Shown: positions 16,742 to 27,381, counted from the stretch's first letter. The stretch: 64,000 nucleotides of DNA from Actinomycetota bacterium (GCA_003132665.1 PKYN01000016.1:83930-147929); one strand, 5' to 3'. Numbers and translations are program-made. Notes: generated by a model from the letters alone, not told the origin.

Positions 16742-18040
16742 TCAGGACGACTGGCCGAGCTCTGTTCGAACTAGCTCCTCGATCCTACCACAGAGATCTT
16801 CGGCCTCTTCCGGCGTTTCGGCCTCGGCCAGCAGGCGCACGACCGGCTCTGTACCGGAGGGGCGGAGGAGCACGCGCGCTCGCCCGCCAAGCTCGCTGTT
16901 CAGCCGCTCCGCCGCCGCCACAGCGCTCTTGGGGAGCTTGCCCTCGATTGTGAGATTGCGCTTGACCTGTGCGAAGCGAGGCATGACGTCGGCCGCCTCG
17001 GCGAGCGTGCGCCCTTCGAGCGCCGAGCAGAGCAGCAGCGCCGCGGCCAGCCCGTCACCGGTGACGTGATCTTTGAGGTAGATGATGTGGCCGGACTGTT
17101 CGCCGCCCAGCACTCCTTCCTCGCGCCACAGCGCCTCGAGCACGTAGCGATCGCCGACGTCGGTGGTGACGACGCGAACGCCGCGCTCACGCATGAGGTT
17201 GTGAAAACCGAGGTTGGTCATCTTGGTGACCGCCACCAGATCGACGCCGAGATGCAGGGTGAGGATGGCGAGAATCTGGTCGCCGTCGACCGGCTCGCCC
17301 GCGGCGGTAACCGCCAGCATGCGGTCGCCGTCACCATCGAAGGCGACGCCGAGATCGCAACCGTTCTCGATGACCGTGCGCGCGAGTAGCGACAGATCGG
17401 TCGCGCCGCAGCAATCGTTGATGTTGACGCCGTCCGGAGTATTGGCGATGGCGATCACCTCGGCGCCAAGCCGAGTGAAGGCCTCGGGCGCGATATCTGA
17501 ATAGGCGCCGTTGGCGCAGTCGACGGCCAGCTTGAGCCCGCTCAGATCGGAGCCGAAGCGCTCGAGGATGTGCTCGAGATAGCTGTCGGTCGCCACCTCG
17601 ACATGGTCGATCACGCCGCCGCCGGAGGTCTTGGCGTCCATCAGCGCCTCGATCTCGAGCTCTACGGCGTCGGACAGCTTGCGCCCGTGGTGGTCGAAGA
17701 ACTTGACCCCGTTGTACTGCGGCGGATTGTGCGAGGCGGTGATGACAACGCCGAGATCGAGCGCGAGCAGGGCCACTGCAGGCGTCGGCAGAACACCGCC
17801 GAGCACGGCCACGCCGCCCGCCTCGACGACGCCGCGCGCGAAGGCCTCCTCGAGCTCGACGCCCGACGCCCGCGTGTCGCGACCGACGAAGACGCGGCCG
17901 CTCGATGACCAGATTGTCGCGGCCCGGGCCAGTTGCTCGATCAGCTCGACGGTGAGATCCTCGCCGACAACGCCACGCACGCCGTCGGTGCCGAAGTACC
18001 GTCTCGTAGTGGCTATCTCGACCTGCGGCTTAGTTGCCAT
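16742..18040 (-). CDS. glmM: Phosphoglucosamine mutase
   Basis: 432 aa; converts glucosamine-6-phosphate to glucosamine-1-phosphate. RYFGTDGVRGVVG marks the N-terminus (residues 14-26), ITASHNPPQYNGVKFF carries the phosphoserine, AFDGDGDRM binds magnesium, and LRPSGTEPVVR is the phosphate-binding loop. The ATG at 18040 is used because the upstream open frame (to 18217) overlaps rpsI and has no family residues. AAGGAG lies 12 bases upstream. With glmS it forms a UDP-GlcNAc supply pair behind rpsI. Confidence 0.95.
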   Translation of the reverse strand: MATKPQVEIATTRRYFGTDGVRGVVGEDLTVELIEQLARAATIWSSSGRVFVGRDTRASGVELEEAFARGVVEAGGVAVLGGVLPTPAVALLALDLGVVITASHNPPQYNGVKFFDHHGRKLSDAVELEIEALMDAKTSGGGVIDHVEVATDSYLEHILERFGSDLSGLKLAVDCANGAYSDIAPEAFTRLGAEVIAIANTPDGVNINDCCGATDLSLLARTVIENGCDLGVAFDGDGDRMLAVTAAGEPVDGDQILAILTLHLGVDLVAVTKMTNLGFHNLMRERGVRVVTTDVGDRYVLEALWREEGVLGGEQSGHIIYLKDHVTGDGLAAALLLCSALEGRTLAEAADVMPRFAQVKRNLTIEGKLPKSAVAAAERLNSELGGRARVLLRPSGTEPVVRLLAEAETPEEAEDLCGRIEELVRTELGQSS

Positions 18041-18117
18041 CGAAACCGGTATCTCCTTTCGCGCCTCGCCGCGAGAGCATCGTCTCGAGCGCTGAGCAGC
18101 CTTGGAGTAGGCGCACC

Positions 18118-18123
18118 ATTCTA
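18118..18123 (-). promoter_or_regulatory. Candidate -10 box for glmM
   Basis: The minus strand reads TAGAAT here, 77 bp upstream of the glmM ATG and just after the rpsI stop. No clear -35 is found at 17 bp spacing. It would give glmM a promoter separate from rplM-rpsI. Confidence 0.3.
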
Positions 18124-18143
18124 GGAGCTTCGGCGAGCGGAGA

Positions 18144-18542
18144 TTAGCGCTTCGAGAACTGCGGCGCTTTACGGGCCTTGTGCAAGCCGGCCTTTTTCCG
18201 CTCGACGATGCGAGCATCGCGGGTCAGAAAACCGGCGCGCTTGAGCGGAATGCGCAGCTCGGGATCGGCCTCGATCAGCGCCCGGGCGATGCCGTGGCGC
18301 AGCGCGCCCGCCTGGCCGCTCGAGCCGCCGCCGCGCACACGCACACGCAGGTCGTAGCGTCCCTCTACGCCCGCCAGGACAATCGGCGACAGGGCCGTCT
18401 GACGATGAGTGGGACGGGGGAAGTAGTCCTCGATCGTGCGTCCGTTGATCCATGTCTTGCCGTCGCCGGGACGGAGGATCACCCGGGCTACGGACGTCTT
18501 GCGCTTACCGGTGCCTCGATACTGAAGCTGCTCATCTGCCAC
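18144..18542 (-). CDS. rpsI: 30S ribosomal protein S9
   Basis: 132 aa, normal length. [14 protein letters not shown] near the start, [19 protein letters not shown] in the middle and the C-terminal [18 protein letters not shown] are diagnostic; the last Lys-Arg reaches the ribosomal P site. It follows rplM by 10 bp. Confidence 0.98.
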   Translation of the reverse strand: MADEQLQYRGTGKRKTSVARVILRPGDGKTWINGRTIEDYFPRPTHRQTALSPIVLAGVEGRYDLRVRVRGGGSSGQAGALRHGIARALIEADPELRIPLKRAGFLTRDARIVERKKAGLHKARKAPQFSKR

Positions 18543-18552
18543 GGGTGGGATC

Positions 18553-18987
18553 CTAGTCCTCGAGTTTGAGTTGTTTCGGCTGTTGCGCGCCGTGCGGATG
18601 CTCGGCGCCCGCGTAGATCTTGAGCTTGCGAATCTGGGCGCGGCCCAGACGGTTGCGCGGGAGCATTCCCTTGACCGCCTTGCGCAATACCTCGGTCGGC
18701 CTTCGCTCGAGCTGCTCGCGCAGCGTGCGCTCGCGCAGGCCGCCCGGGTAGCCGGAGTGGCGGTAGTAGATCTTCTTGTCGAGCTTGTTGCCGGTGACCG
18801 CGACCTTGCCGGCGTTGACGACTATGACGAAGTCGCCGGTATCGACGTGAGGCGTGAACTGGGGCTTGTTCTTGCCGCGCAGCGTGTCGGCGATGCGCAC
18901 GGCGAGACGGCCCAGGTTCTTGCCCTCGGCGTCCACGACGTACCAGCCGTGCTCGATCTCATTGGGTTTTGCGCTGTAGGTCTTCAT
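18553..18987 (-). CDS. rplM: 50S ribosomal protein L13
   Basis: 144 aa, normal length. Signatures [32 protein letters not shown] and [13 protein letters not shown] are all present. It leads the rplM-rpsI operon; a short hairpin and an extended -10 box lie upstream. Confidence 0.98.
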   Translation of the reverse strand: MKTYSAKPNEIEHGWYVVDAEGKNLGRLAVRIADTLRGKNKPQFTPHVDTGDFVIVVNAGKVAVTGNKLDKKIYYRHSGYPGGLRERTLREQLERRPTEVLRKAVKGMLPRNRLGRAQIRKLKIYAGAEHPHGAQQPKQLKLED

Positions 18988-19001
18988 GACACGAAAAACG
19001 A

Positions 19002-19020
19002 GCGGACACGTAGCGTCCGC
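19002..19020 (-). promoter_or_regulatory. Short hairpin in the rplM leader
   Basis: GCGGAC (19002-19007) and GTCCGC (19015-19020) form a 6-bp stem with a seven-base loop, 14 bp before the rplM ATG and inside the predicted 5' leader. L13 autoregulatory leaders are known in other bacteria; this one is not matched to any known motif. Confidence 0.35.
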
Positions 19021-19029
19021 CGGGCGCGG

Positions 19030-19035
19030 ATTGTA
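19030..19035 (-). promoter_or_regulatory. Candidate extended -10 promoter of rplM
   Basis: The minus strand reads TGCTACAAT, a TGn-extended -10 box, about 43 bp upstream of the rplM ATG. A good -35 is not seen, which is common for extended -10 promoters. Confidence 0.45.
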
Positions 19036-19335
19036 GCAGTCCGGCGCGGGCGCGAACGGGCGTTAGCTGTAGGCGATCAGTGGAACGGCCCGTCTACCCA
19101 CCGAGCGGGAGCGGCGGATCCAGCCCGAGCGCCGGCCTCTTTATCGGGACGCCAGCCGGGGCTGCGCTCCTTTTCCCTCGCCGTCGCGACCGACATACGC
19201 GGGCGCGGCTCACCAAACGCCATCCCCAAATCCCACAAACCGAACACTGCCCACAACAACGGCCAACCCTCGGCGTTCCTAGGAGCAGACGAGGTACACG
19301 CTCCGTAGGCGCGATAACTCGTAAGCGGGGTCATA

Positions 19336-19378
19336 CCGGCGAAAGTCCAGGCCCGCTCCGCGGGCCGACTTTCGCCGG
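19336..19378 (-). terminator. Large inverted repeat just after guaA
   Basis: CCGGCGAAAGTC (19336-19347) is perfectly repeated in inverse as GACTTTCGCCGG (19367-19378), and the intervening bases contain a further GGCCCG/CGGGCC stem. It lies two bases past the guaA stop. There is no T run on the minus strand, so it is either a U-poor terminator of the kind used by high-GC bacteria or a REP-like palindrome. Confidence 0.55.
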
Positions 19379-19380
19379 AG

Positions 19381-20954
<1,574 letters not shown>

Positions 20955-20958
<4 letters not shown>

Positions 20959-21080
20959 TTCTCTTTGTTCAGTGGTCGTGTGCCGATTCGAACGCCGAGC
21001 GCTATCACTCCGACAAGCAGAGCCAGCCCGACAATTGTCCCGAGAACCGCGAGGACGAGCATCAGCGCCATGCCGATCAT
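20955..21080 (-). CDS. 41-aa membrane microprotein between guaB and guaA
   Basis: Encoded protein starts [18 protein letters not shown], continues as one long hydrophobic helix of about 30 residues, and ends with the positively charged [11 protein letters not shown], so a single-span membrane peptide with a cytoplasmic C-terminus is predicted. The ATG at 21080 overlaps the guaB TGA (TGATG) and the stop overlaps the guaA ATG (ATGA), leaving no free base on either side. That tight coupling argues for real translation. No family recognised; the function is unknown and could simply be coupling of guaA translation. Confidence 0.6.
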
Positions 21081-22609
21081 CAGGATCCCGAGGTCGGGTA
21101 GTTGGGGGCTTCCTTGGTGATGGAGATTCCGTGCGGGTGGCTCTCGCGCAGTCCCGCCACGGTGATGCGGATGAACTTGGTGTTCTTCTTCATCTCCTCG
21201 ATCGTGGTTGCGCCGCAGTAGCCCATGGCCGTGCGCACGCCGCCGACGAGCTGATAGACGAGGTTGGCGAGCGGTCCCTTGTAGGCGACTCTGCCCTCGA
21301 TCCCCTCCGGAACCAGCTTCGAGACTTCGGTGACGTCGGCTTGGAAGTAACGATCCTTGGAGTAGGAACGCGCCTTCATCGCTCCCAGCGAGCCCATGCC
21401 GCGATACTCCTTGAAGCGCTCGCCCTGGTAGATGACGACCTCTCCCGGGCTCTCGTCCACTCCCGCCAGGAGCGAGCCGAGCATGGCGCAGTCGGCGCCG
21501 GCGGCGATCGACTTGGCCAGATCGCCCGAGTACTGGATTCCTCCGTCGGCGATCACCGGCACGCCGTGCTTCGCGGCCGCCTTGGCGCAGTCGTAGATGG
21601 CTGTGACCTGCGGAACGCCCGTGCCGGCGACGATGCGAGTCGTGCAGATCGAACCGGGGCCGATACCTGCCTTGATCGCATCCGCGCCGGCGTTGATCAG
21701 CGCCTCGGTAGCCGCGGCGGTAGCAACGTTGCCGGCGATGATCTGCACGTCGGCCCATTTGTCGCGAATCATGCGCACCGTCTCGATCACGGCCTTGGAG
21801 TGCCCGTGAGAGGTATCGACAACGAGCACGTCGACCTCTTCCTCGATCAGAGCCGCGGCTCGCGAGAGCGCATCGGGCCCGACCCCGACCGCCGCGCCGA
21901 CCATCAGGCGTCCGTGCTCGTCCTTGGTCGCGAGCGGGTACTGGATCTTCTTCTGAATGTCCTTGACGGTGATCAGGCCCTGGAGCTTGCCGTCCGAGTC
22001 GACCACCGGAAGCTTCTCGATCTTGTGCTTGGAGAGAATCTCCTTGGCCTCCTCGAGGCCCGTGCCGACCGGGACAGTGACGAGCGGGGCGGGCGTCATC
22101 AGCGCCGAAACGAGCTGGTCGGTGTTCTGTACGAAGCGCAGGTCGCGGTTGGTGAGGATGCCGACCAGCGTTCCGTCCTCGATCGTGATCGGCACGCCGG
22201 AGATGTGGTAGCGCTTCATCAGGTCGAGCGCGTCGGCGACGAGGTCGTCCGGCCCGAGCGTCACAGGCTCGACGATCATCCCGGACTCCGAGCGCTTGAC
22301 CTTGTCGACCTCGGCCACCTGGTCGGCGATCGAGAGGTTGCGGTGGATGATGCCGATGCCGCCCTCGCGCGCCAGTGCGATCGCCAGCCTGGCCTCGGTC
22401 ACGGTGTCCATCGCCGCCGAGACGACGGGGATGTTGATTGTCATCGTGCGCGTCAGGCGCGTAACGGTCGAGACTTCGCTCGGCTGGACGGCCGACTCGG
22501 CCGGAACGAGCAGAACGTCGTCGAAGGTCAATCCCTGCTTGGCGAACTTCTCTTCCATCGAGAGGGCGTCGATCTCTTCGGCCCCCTCGATCAGCCGCTC
22601 AAGATCCAT
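21080..22609 (-). CDS. guaB: Inosine-5'-monophosphate dehydrogenase
   Basis: 509 aa; oxidises IMP to XMP, the committed step to [16 protein letters not shown] near residue 30 opens the barrel, two CBS domains span about 115-235 ([20 protein letters not shown]), and the catalytic loop [13 protein letters not shown] carries the active cysteine. [10 protein letters not shown] lies on the flap side. The ATG at 22609 follows AAGGTGAG; a frame extension to 22669 would run through the terminator-like hairpin and is rejected. Confidence 0.96.
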   Translation of the reverse strand: MDLERLIEGAEEIDALSMEEKFAKQGLTFDDVLLVPAESAVQPSEVSTVTRLTRTMTINIPVVSAAMDTVTEARLAIALAREGGIGIIHRNLSIADQVAEVDKVKRSESGMIVEPVTLGPDDLVADALDLMKRYHISGVPITIEDGTLVGILTNRDLRFVQNTDQLVSALMTPAPLVTVPVGTGLEEAKEILSKHKIEKLPVVDSDGKLQGLITVKDIQKKIQYPLATKDEHGRLMVGAAVGVGPDALSRAAALIEEEVDVLVVDTSHGHSKAVIETVRMIRDKWADVQIIAGNVATAAATEALINAGADAIKAGIGPGSICTTRIVAGTGVPQVTAIYDCAKAAAKHGVPVIADGGIQYSGDLAKSIAAGADCAMLGSLLAGVDESPGEVVIYQGERFKEYRGMGSLGAMKARSYSKDRYFQADVTEVSKLVPEGIEGRVAYKGPLANLVYQLVGGVRTAMGYCGATTIEEMKKNTKFIRITVAGLRESHPHGISITKEAPNYPTSGS

Positions 22610-22634
22610 CTGACTCACCTTGCCCCTTCGATGC

Positions 22635-22665
22635 AAAAAACCCAGGCGCTTATGGGTCGCCTGGG
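22635..22665 (-). terminator. Intrinsic terminator or attenuator upstream of guaB
   Basis: On the minus strand CCCAGGCG (22665-22658) pairs with CGCCTGGG (22648-22641) around a nine-base loop and is followed by six T (22640-22635). It ends 25 bp before the guaB ATG. It could end transcripts from the sugar kinase gene or act as an attenuator, since a second CCAGGCG lies upstream at 22791-22785 and could compete for the 3' arm. Confidence 0.8.
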
Positions 22666-22875
22666 CCAAGAAATCCGGATGCCAGCAAGTTCTTTCAAGT
22701 GGCGATCAATCGTAGCAAGGCGGGCCGCTATCTCGCTTCCTCGGTCGGCGGCCCATGCGGCCGGGCGCGGCCGGCCTCCCGGACCGCCTGGCGAGAAAGC
22801 GAGAGCGATTCTCGTTGTAACACAGTTCCGCGGCGGGACAGGGCGATTGGTATCGCTGATGCTGTGTTGACCGGC

Positions 22876-23832
22876 TTAGCGGGTCGCTACGGGCTCTAGC
22901 TCGCTGATCTCGACCTGGCGCGCGAACTCCGCGGCCTGCTCCAGATCGAAACAGCCCGCGCCGGTCTCGAGCGTGGAGGCGGTTGCGGCGCCGACGGCCT
23001 GGCAAAGCGCCTCTTCGAGCGAGCGTCCGGCTCTGCGTGCGGCCAGGAAGCCGGCCAGCAGCACGTCGCCGGAACCGACCGGCGATACGGGCTCGATACG
23101 GACGATCGAGGCTCGGTAGCGGCGCAGCTTGCGCTCTTCCTTGAGCAGCGCGTAGCAGCCGCCTTCGTGGCTGATCAGCACGTTGCGCGGTCCCATCTCG
23201 CCGATCGTCTCGAGCGCCATCAGGAAATCGTCCTCGTCGGAGAACTCCTGCCCGACAAGGCTCTCCGCCTCGTGCTGGTTGGGGCTGACGAGGTAGGGCT
23301 CGGCCTCGACGCCCAGGCGCAGAGCGGTTCCCTCCGAATCGAGCACGCAGCGCACCTTTCGCCGCGTCAAATCCTTGATCGCGTCGGCGTAGAAGCCGTC
23401 GTCGACTCCGCGCGGCAGCGTGCCGGCGAAGACGACCCACTCTGCGTCGGCTGCGAGGCTCAGGAGCTTCTCGCGCAGACTCTTGAGCTCGTCGGGCTCG
23501 ACGTGCGGCCCCCATTCGTTGATCTCGGTGTGTGAGCCGGTCACCGGGTCGACGACGGCGGTCGACGTGCGCGATTCGCCCTCGATCCGAACGAAGTCGT
23601 TGAGGATCGACTCGTGACTCAGCTCCTCGATGACACGTGCACCCGTGCGCCCGCCGGCCAGTCCGGTCGCGACCACCGGTATGCCGAACACCTTCAGCGA
23701 ACGCGCAACGTTGATGCCCTTACCGCCGGCCAGCGTCAGCGCCTGGCTGGCACGGTGACGCAGGCCCCGCTGGAAGTTGGGGACCGTTAGCGTGCGGTCG
23801 ATGGCGGCGTTGAGAGTTACGGTGACGAGCAT
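22876..23832 (-). CDS. 1-phosphofructokinase / PfkB-family sugar-phosphate kinase
   Basis: 318 aa. PfkB signature 1 is GGKGINVARSLKVFG (residues 37-51) and signature 2 is SPVGSGDVLLAGFLAA, with the catalytic Asp. Closest in feel to FruK/LacC-type kinases, which phosphorylate fructose-1-phosphate or tagatose-6-phosphate. No PTS or fructose genes are visible nearby, so the substrate is open. A 43-bp region after the stop can form a stem from AACACAG and CTGTGTT. Confidence 0.83.
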   Translation of the reverse strand: MLVTVTLNAAIDRTLTVPNFQRGLRHRASQALTLAGGKGINVARSLKVFGIPVVATGLAGGRTGARVIEELSHESILNDFVRIEGESRTSTAVVDPVTGSHTEINEWGPHVEPDELKSLREKLLSLAADAEWVVFAGTLPRGVDDGFYADAIKDLTRRKVRCVLDSEGTALRLGVEAEPYLVSPNQHEAESLVGQEFSDEDDFLMALETIGEMGPRNVLISHEGGCYALLKEERKLRRYRASIVRIEPVSPVGSGDVLLAGFLAARRAGRSLEEALCQAVGAATASTLETGAGCFDLEQAAEFARQVEISELEPVATR

Positions 23833-23927
23833 CTGGTGCCCTCCTCATCGGTGGGCGGTTGTCCGTCTGGGGAGAAGTGCGCCGGGAAGAGTAGACGGTC
23901 CAGGCCGCGAACGTGTAAAGAGCTCGT

Positions 23928-25067
23928 CTAGATCCAGCCGAACAGATTGCGCAGGGTCTGGCCCGAGTACCAGCCGGCCTTGCCGAGCAGGCTCGGCTTT
24001 CCGACTGAGCGCATCGCAACCAGCTCGCTCTTCCCGAGCAGCTTTCCGTTGGAGTAGATGCGCACCTCGCCCAGATGCTGCCCTTGCTTGACCGGCAGAG
24101 GGACGGTTCGCGGTAGAACGAGCTTCTCGACGGGGGGACGATCGAGGCGCAGCGGCACGGTGAGCGAGCTCGTGGCGGCGACCGGAACGGACGGGCCGCC
24201 GTACGCGCTGGCCACCGTCTCCAGCGGGCTCCCGGCCGCGACGACCTTGACCAGTTGGTAGCGAGTGAGAGCAAAGCGAAGCAGAGCAGCCAGATCTTGG
24301 TTGCGCTGCTCGCGGCTGGGCGAGCCGAGAATGGTGGCGTAGATCCGGAGCCCGCCGCGGACGACGAGAGCGACCTGGCACCAGCCGGCGTCGTCGGTGT
24401 GCCCGGTCTTGACGCCGACGACTCCGGGGAAGACGCCGAGCAGGTCGTTCCAGGTCGTGAGCACGCGACCGCCGGCGATGGTGCTCGTGCGCAGGCGAAC
24501 GGCCTGACTCACCTCCGGCATGCCCATGACCCATTGGGCCAGACGGGTGATATCGCGGGCGCTCGAGTAGTGCCCAGGAGCATCGAGACCGTCCGGGCGC
24601 GCAAAGTGGGTGTTGGTGAGACCGAGCTGCCGCGCCTCCTCGTTCATCCAGCTCACGAAGAGAGGGCGATTACCGTTCGAGGAGGCGTCGGCGAGAGCGT
24701 CGGCGGCATCGTTTGCGCTTTGAATCAGCGCGGCGCGGACGAGGTCGCCAACCAGAATCCGCTCGCCGGGTTCCAGCCCGGCGCTTTCCTCGCCGACGTC
24801 GGCCGCCTGAGCCGAGACCGTGACATATCGATCGACGCTCAGATGCTGCAGGGCGACGTCGACGGTCATCAATTTGGTCAGGCTCGCAATCGGTAGGCGC
24901 TCGCTCGCGTTCTTGCTCAGCAGCACGTCCCCGCTGGCTCCGTTCATCACCAGGTAGGCGCGGGCGTCCACGCTGGGCGCGGGCAAGCGGGAGCCGGCGA
25001 GCGCCGCAGGCTGGAGCAGCAAGAAGGCCAGCGCGAGCAGCGCCGGCGCAAGGAGTAGCCGCCTCAC
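23928..25067 (-). CDS. D-alanyl-D-alanine carboxypeptidase (penicillin-binding protein, S11)
   Basis: 379-aa exported peptidoglycan carboxypeptidase. Residues 1-24 are a signal peptide (LLLAPALLALAFLLLQPAALA). The catalytic SxxK is Ser62-Leu-Thr-Lys65, the second motif is SAN in QSANDAADALAD, and the third is KTGHT. The C-terminal domain of about 100 aa is beta-rich, as in PBP5-type enzymes, and no clear C-terminal membrane anchor is seen beyond GWYSGQTLRNLFGWI, which may be an amphipathic anchor. The ATG shares four bases with the LysM gene. Confidence 0.93.
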   Translation of the reverse strand: MRRLLLAPALLALAFLLLQPAALAGSRLPAPSVDARAYLVMNGASGDVLLSKNASERLPIASLTKLMTVDVALQHLSVDRYVTVSAQAADVGEESAGLEPGERILVGDLVRAALIQSANDAADALADASSNGNRPLFVSWMNEEARQLGLTNTHFARPDGLDAPGHYSSARDITRLAQWVMGMPEVSQAVRLRTSTIAGGRVLTTWNDLLGVFPGVVGVKTGHTDDAGWCQVALVVRGGLRIYATILGSPSREQRNQDLAALLRFALTRYQLVKVVAAGSPLETVASAYGGPSVPVAATSSLTVPLRLDRPPVEKLVLPRTVPLPVKQGQHLGEVRIYSNGKLLGKSELVAMRSVGKPSLLGKAGWYSGQTLRNLFGWI

Positions 25068-25414
25068 GGTTTTGCCGGCGCCTTCCCGGCCTTGACCTTG
25101 ATCTTCTGCCCGACGTGAAGCGCGGTCGGCTCGACGCCTGGGTTCAGAGCGAGGATGTCGTCCACGGTGATGCGGAAATGTATGGCGATGGCTCCGAGCG
25201 TGTCACCGGAGCGAACGGTGTAGAGACTCACCTTCGCCGGCGGCTGCGATGTCGTCGCCTGGCTGGTCGTGGTCTGTTTCGTTTTCGTCGAGGTGTCGGC
25301 GGCTTGAGTCCCGCCTGTGAAGCCGCCGCGCAGGATGAGGACGAAGACAGTTACGGCAAGCAGAAAGAGGATCGGTATGCCGTAGTGCGCGAGCTGGCGG
25401 TTGTCTCGGCGCAT
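25064..25414 (-). CDS. LysM-domain membrane-anchored protein
   Basis: 116 aa. A single membrane helix (IPILFLLAVTVFVLILRG, residues 13-30) is followed by a Thr/Gln-rich linker and one LysM domain, LYTVRSGDTLGAIAIHFRIT through ALHVGQKIKV (about 62-107), which binds peptidoglycan glycan strands. The ATG at 25414 has AAGGAAGGAG upstream. Its stop overlaps the DD-carboxypeptidase start by 4 nt, so the two likely act together at the cell wall. Confidence 0.9.
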   Translation of the reverse strand: MRRDNRQLAHYGIPILFLLAVTVFVLILRGGFTGGTQAADTSTKTKQTTTSQATTSQPPAKVSLYTVRSGDTLGAIAIHFRITVDDILALNPGVEPTALHVGQKIKVKAGKAPAKP

Positions 25415-25427
25415 GACTCCTTCCTTT

Positions 25428-26375
25428 TTACCAGCCTGAGACCGCCCATATCTCGTCGCGTAAGCGTGCGGCCTCGCTTCCGGCGGCATCGCGCCAGTCG
25501 AGACCCTCCTCGGCGCGGTAGGCGAAGATGACCGAACGGGAGACGTTTACGAGCGCGCTGGCCGGGCCGCTGGTGAAAGCGCGGGCCACGTCGGCGGGAG
25601 TCGCTCCCTGCGCCCCGACGCCCGGCAAGAGGATGATCGAGCGCGGAAGCAGGCGCCTGGCCTCGCCTATCGCGCGCGGATAGGTCGCTCCCACAACCAC
25701 GCCGAGGCTCGAGATGCCGCTCTTTCCGGCAAGCGCCTCGGCCGGCTCCTGGAGGAGCAGCGCGAGTTGGTGCCAGAGCGGGCTGCCGTCCGAAAGGGTC
25801 ACGTCCTGCAGATCGGCGCTGCCTGGATTGGATGTCTTGAGCAGTACGAAGACGCCGCTGCCGTGGCGCTGGCAAGCGAGCAGGAACGGCTCGAGGGCGT
25901 CGCGTCCCAGGTAGGGATTGACGGTCAGCGCGTCGGCCAGCGGTGGTTGCAGACCGCGCGGCTCGAGATAGGCGCCGGCGTAGGCCCTGGCCGTCGAGCC
26001 GATGTCGCCGCGCTTCCCATCGGCCAGCACGAGCAGACCGGCGTCGCGGGCATGGGCGCAGACGTCCTCGAGCGCGCGCATACCGGCCGAGCCGTAGAGC
26101 TCGAAGAAGGCGAGCTGAGGCTTGACGCAGACGGCGTACGGAGCGACGGCGTCGATGATCCCGCGGCAGAAGCGCGAGAAGGCGTCGGCCACGCCCTCGG
26201 GACTGTGCTGCGCTTCGCCGCGCAACTCCAGCGGCAGCAGGTCGATCTGTGGATCGAGCCCCACGACGAGCTGGCTTCTCTTCAGCTCCACGGCCTCGAC
26301 CAGACGATCGGCAAAGGCCTTGACCAGTGGCTGATCGGACGCGGCGCCGGCGGTGATCTCTTCCATTCCGGCCAA
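25428..26375 (-). CDS. pyrF: Orotidine-5'-phosphate decarboxylase, actinobacterial type
   Basis: 315 aa; last step of UMP synthesis. VVGLDPQIDLLP binds the substrate, and the catalytic Asp-Lys-Asp tetrad appears as LVLADGKRGDIGSTA. The length of over 300 aa and the ADGKRGDIG form are those of the longer PyrF family found in mycobacteria and myxobacteria. An internal ATG at 26366 (MEEITAG) is an alternative start. It lies after hup and its terminator, 13 bp before the LysM gene. Confidence 0.95.
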   Translation of the reverse strand: MAGMEEITAGAASDQPLVKAFADRLVEAVELKRSQLVVGLDPQIDLLPLELRGEAQHSPEGVADAFSRFCRGIIDAVAPYAVCVKPQLAFFELYGSAGMRALEDVCAHARDAGLLVLADGKRGDIGSTARAYAGAYLEPRGLQPPLADALTVNPYLGRDALEPFLLACQRHGSGVFVLLKTSNPGSADLQDVTLSDGSPLWHQLALLLQEPAEALAGKSGISSLGVVVGATYPRAIGEARRLLPRSIILLPGVGAQGATPADVARAFTSGPASALVNVSRSVIFAYRAEEGLDWRDAAGSEAARLRDEIWAVSGW

Positions 26376-26424
26376 GGCTAGCGCCGAGAGCAGACTGTTG
26401 GGCGCCCGAGCGGTACCCGGCGCG

Positions 26425-26458
26425 GAAAAGAGTGAGGGCCGCTTGGCGCGGCCCTCAC
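26425..26458 (-). terminator. Intrinsic terminator of hup
   Basis: An 11-bp perfect stem (GTGAGGGCCGC at 26432-26442 and GCGGCCCTCAC at 26448-26458) with a five-base loop is followed on the minus strand by TCTTTTCC. It separates hup from pyrF. Confidence 0.85.
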
Positions 26459-26489
26459 CTAAACCTTCGATTCCTACGGCTTGCGGTCC

Positions 26490-26762
26490 CTAGCGGACAG
26501 CCTGCTTCAGCGAGCTTCCAGGCGTGAACTTGGGCACCTTGGACGCGGCGATCTGCAGCCGCTCGCCGGTTCGGGGATTGACTCCCGTCCGTGCGGCGCG
26601 GTGCGCGACCGAGAACTTCCCGAACCCGGTGAAGGTCACGTCCTTGCCGGCCTTGAGAGAGTCGGCGATCACGCTGAGGACGGCGTCTACGGCATCGCCG
26701 GCATCCCGCTTCGTCAGACCGCTCTTCTGGGCGACCAGATCAACGAACTCCTGCTTCGTCAC
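26490..26762 (-). CDS. hup: DNA-binding protein HU
   Basis: 90-aa nucleoid protein of normal HU length, without the Lys/Ala-rich tail of many actinobacterial HU proteins. MTKQEFVDLVAQKSGLTKRD opens it and the DNA-binding arm reads GFGKFSVAHRAARTGVNPRTG. A strong terminator follows. It sits alone between pyrE and pyrF. Confidence 0.96.
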   Translation of the reverse strand: MTKQEFVDLVAQKSGLTKRDAGDAVDAVLSVIADSLKAGKDVTFTGFGKFSVAHRAARTGVNPRTGERLQIAASKVPKFTPGSSLKQAVR

Positions 26763-26823
26763 GTGCTCTCCTCCTCATCGACAGCTTTTCTACGTCAGAC
26801 CCTAACAGGCTAAGCCATTTCGC

Positions 26824-27381
26824 TCAACCATGCGGGTTTGCGGGACTTTTTGCCACATTTTGAAGATCACTCGCGCGGAAGAGTGGCCACAAACGCACTC
26901 CGTGACGCGCGAGCTCATCGGATCCGCCCTCTTCGCGGTCGACAACACAGACGGCTGTACGGCAGACGAGACCGGCTTCCCGGACCGCCTCGACCGCCTG
27001 AAGAGCGGCGCCGCCGGATGTCACAACGTCTTCGACCAAACAGACCAGCTCTCCCGCTTCGCTTATACCTTCGAGCTTGTTCGCGGTGCCATACCCCTTT
27101 GCCTCCTTGCGCACAATCAAAAACGGCAGCTGCGAGGCGAGTGAGGCGGCGGCGGCGAGCGCAACCGCACCGAGCTCCGGCGCAGCGATGCGAGCGGTCT
27201 CGGGCTCGTGCTCGGCAATGGCGATGGCGATCCTCTCGCCGATGGCGCCCAAGAGCTCGGGCACCGTCTCGAAGCGGTACTTGTCGAGGTAGTACTTGGA
27301 ATGCCGGCCCGAGCGCAAAACGAAATCGCCCTCGAGGTAGGCACGCTCGACCAACATCTTGATCAGATCCTGCTCGTTCAC
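26824..27381 (-). CDS. pyrE: Orotate phosphoribosyltransferase
   Basis: 185 aa; makes OMP from orotate and PRPP. The PRPP-binding motif is LVEDVVTSGGAAL (about residues 113-125), and FVLRSGRHSKYYLDKY binds orotate near the N-terminus. The ATG shares four bases with the stop of the preceding 74-aa protein. Together with pyrF it brackets hup. Confidence 0.95.
   Translation of the reverse strand: MNEQDLIKMLVERAYLEGDFVLRSGRHSKYYLDKYRFETVPELLGAIGERIAIAIAEHEPETARIAAPELGAVALAAAASLASQLPFLIVRKEAKGYGTANKLEGISEAGELVCLVEDVVTSGGAALQAVEAVREAGLVCRTAVCVVDREEGGSDELARHGVRLWPLFRASDLQNVAKSPANPHG

Larger units (their letters stand above)
18988..19380. other. 393-bp intergenic region between rplM and guaA
   Basis: No gene is supported here. 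It holds the rplM leader hairpin (19002-19020), a candidate extended -10 (19030-19035) and, at its far end, the large inverted repeat after guaA (19336-19378). The stretch 19060-19335 has open frames on both strands but no recognisable protein, RNA or repeat. Confidence 0.6.

Noticed and set aside
22610..22875. Purine riboswitch in the guaB leader
   Set aside because: No recognisable purine-aptamer core sequence; only the terminator and an alternative pairing can be supported.
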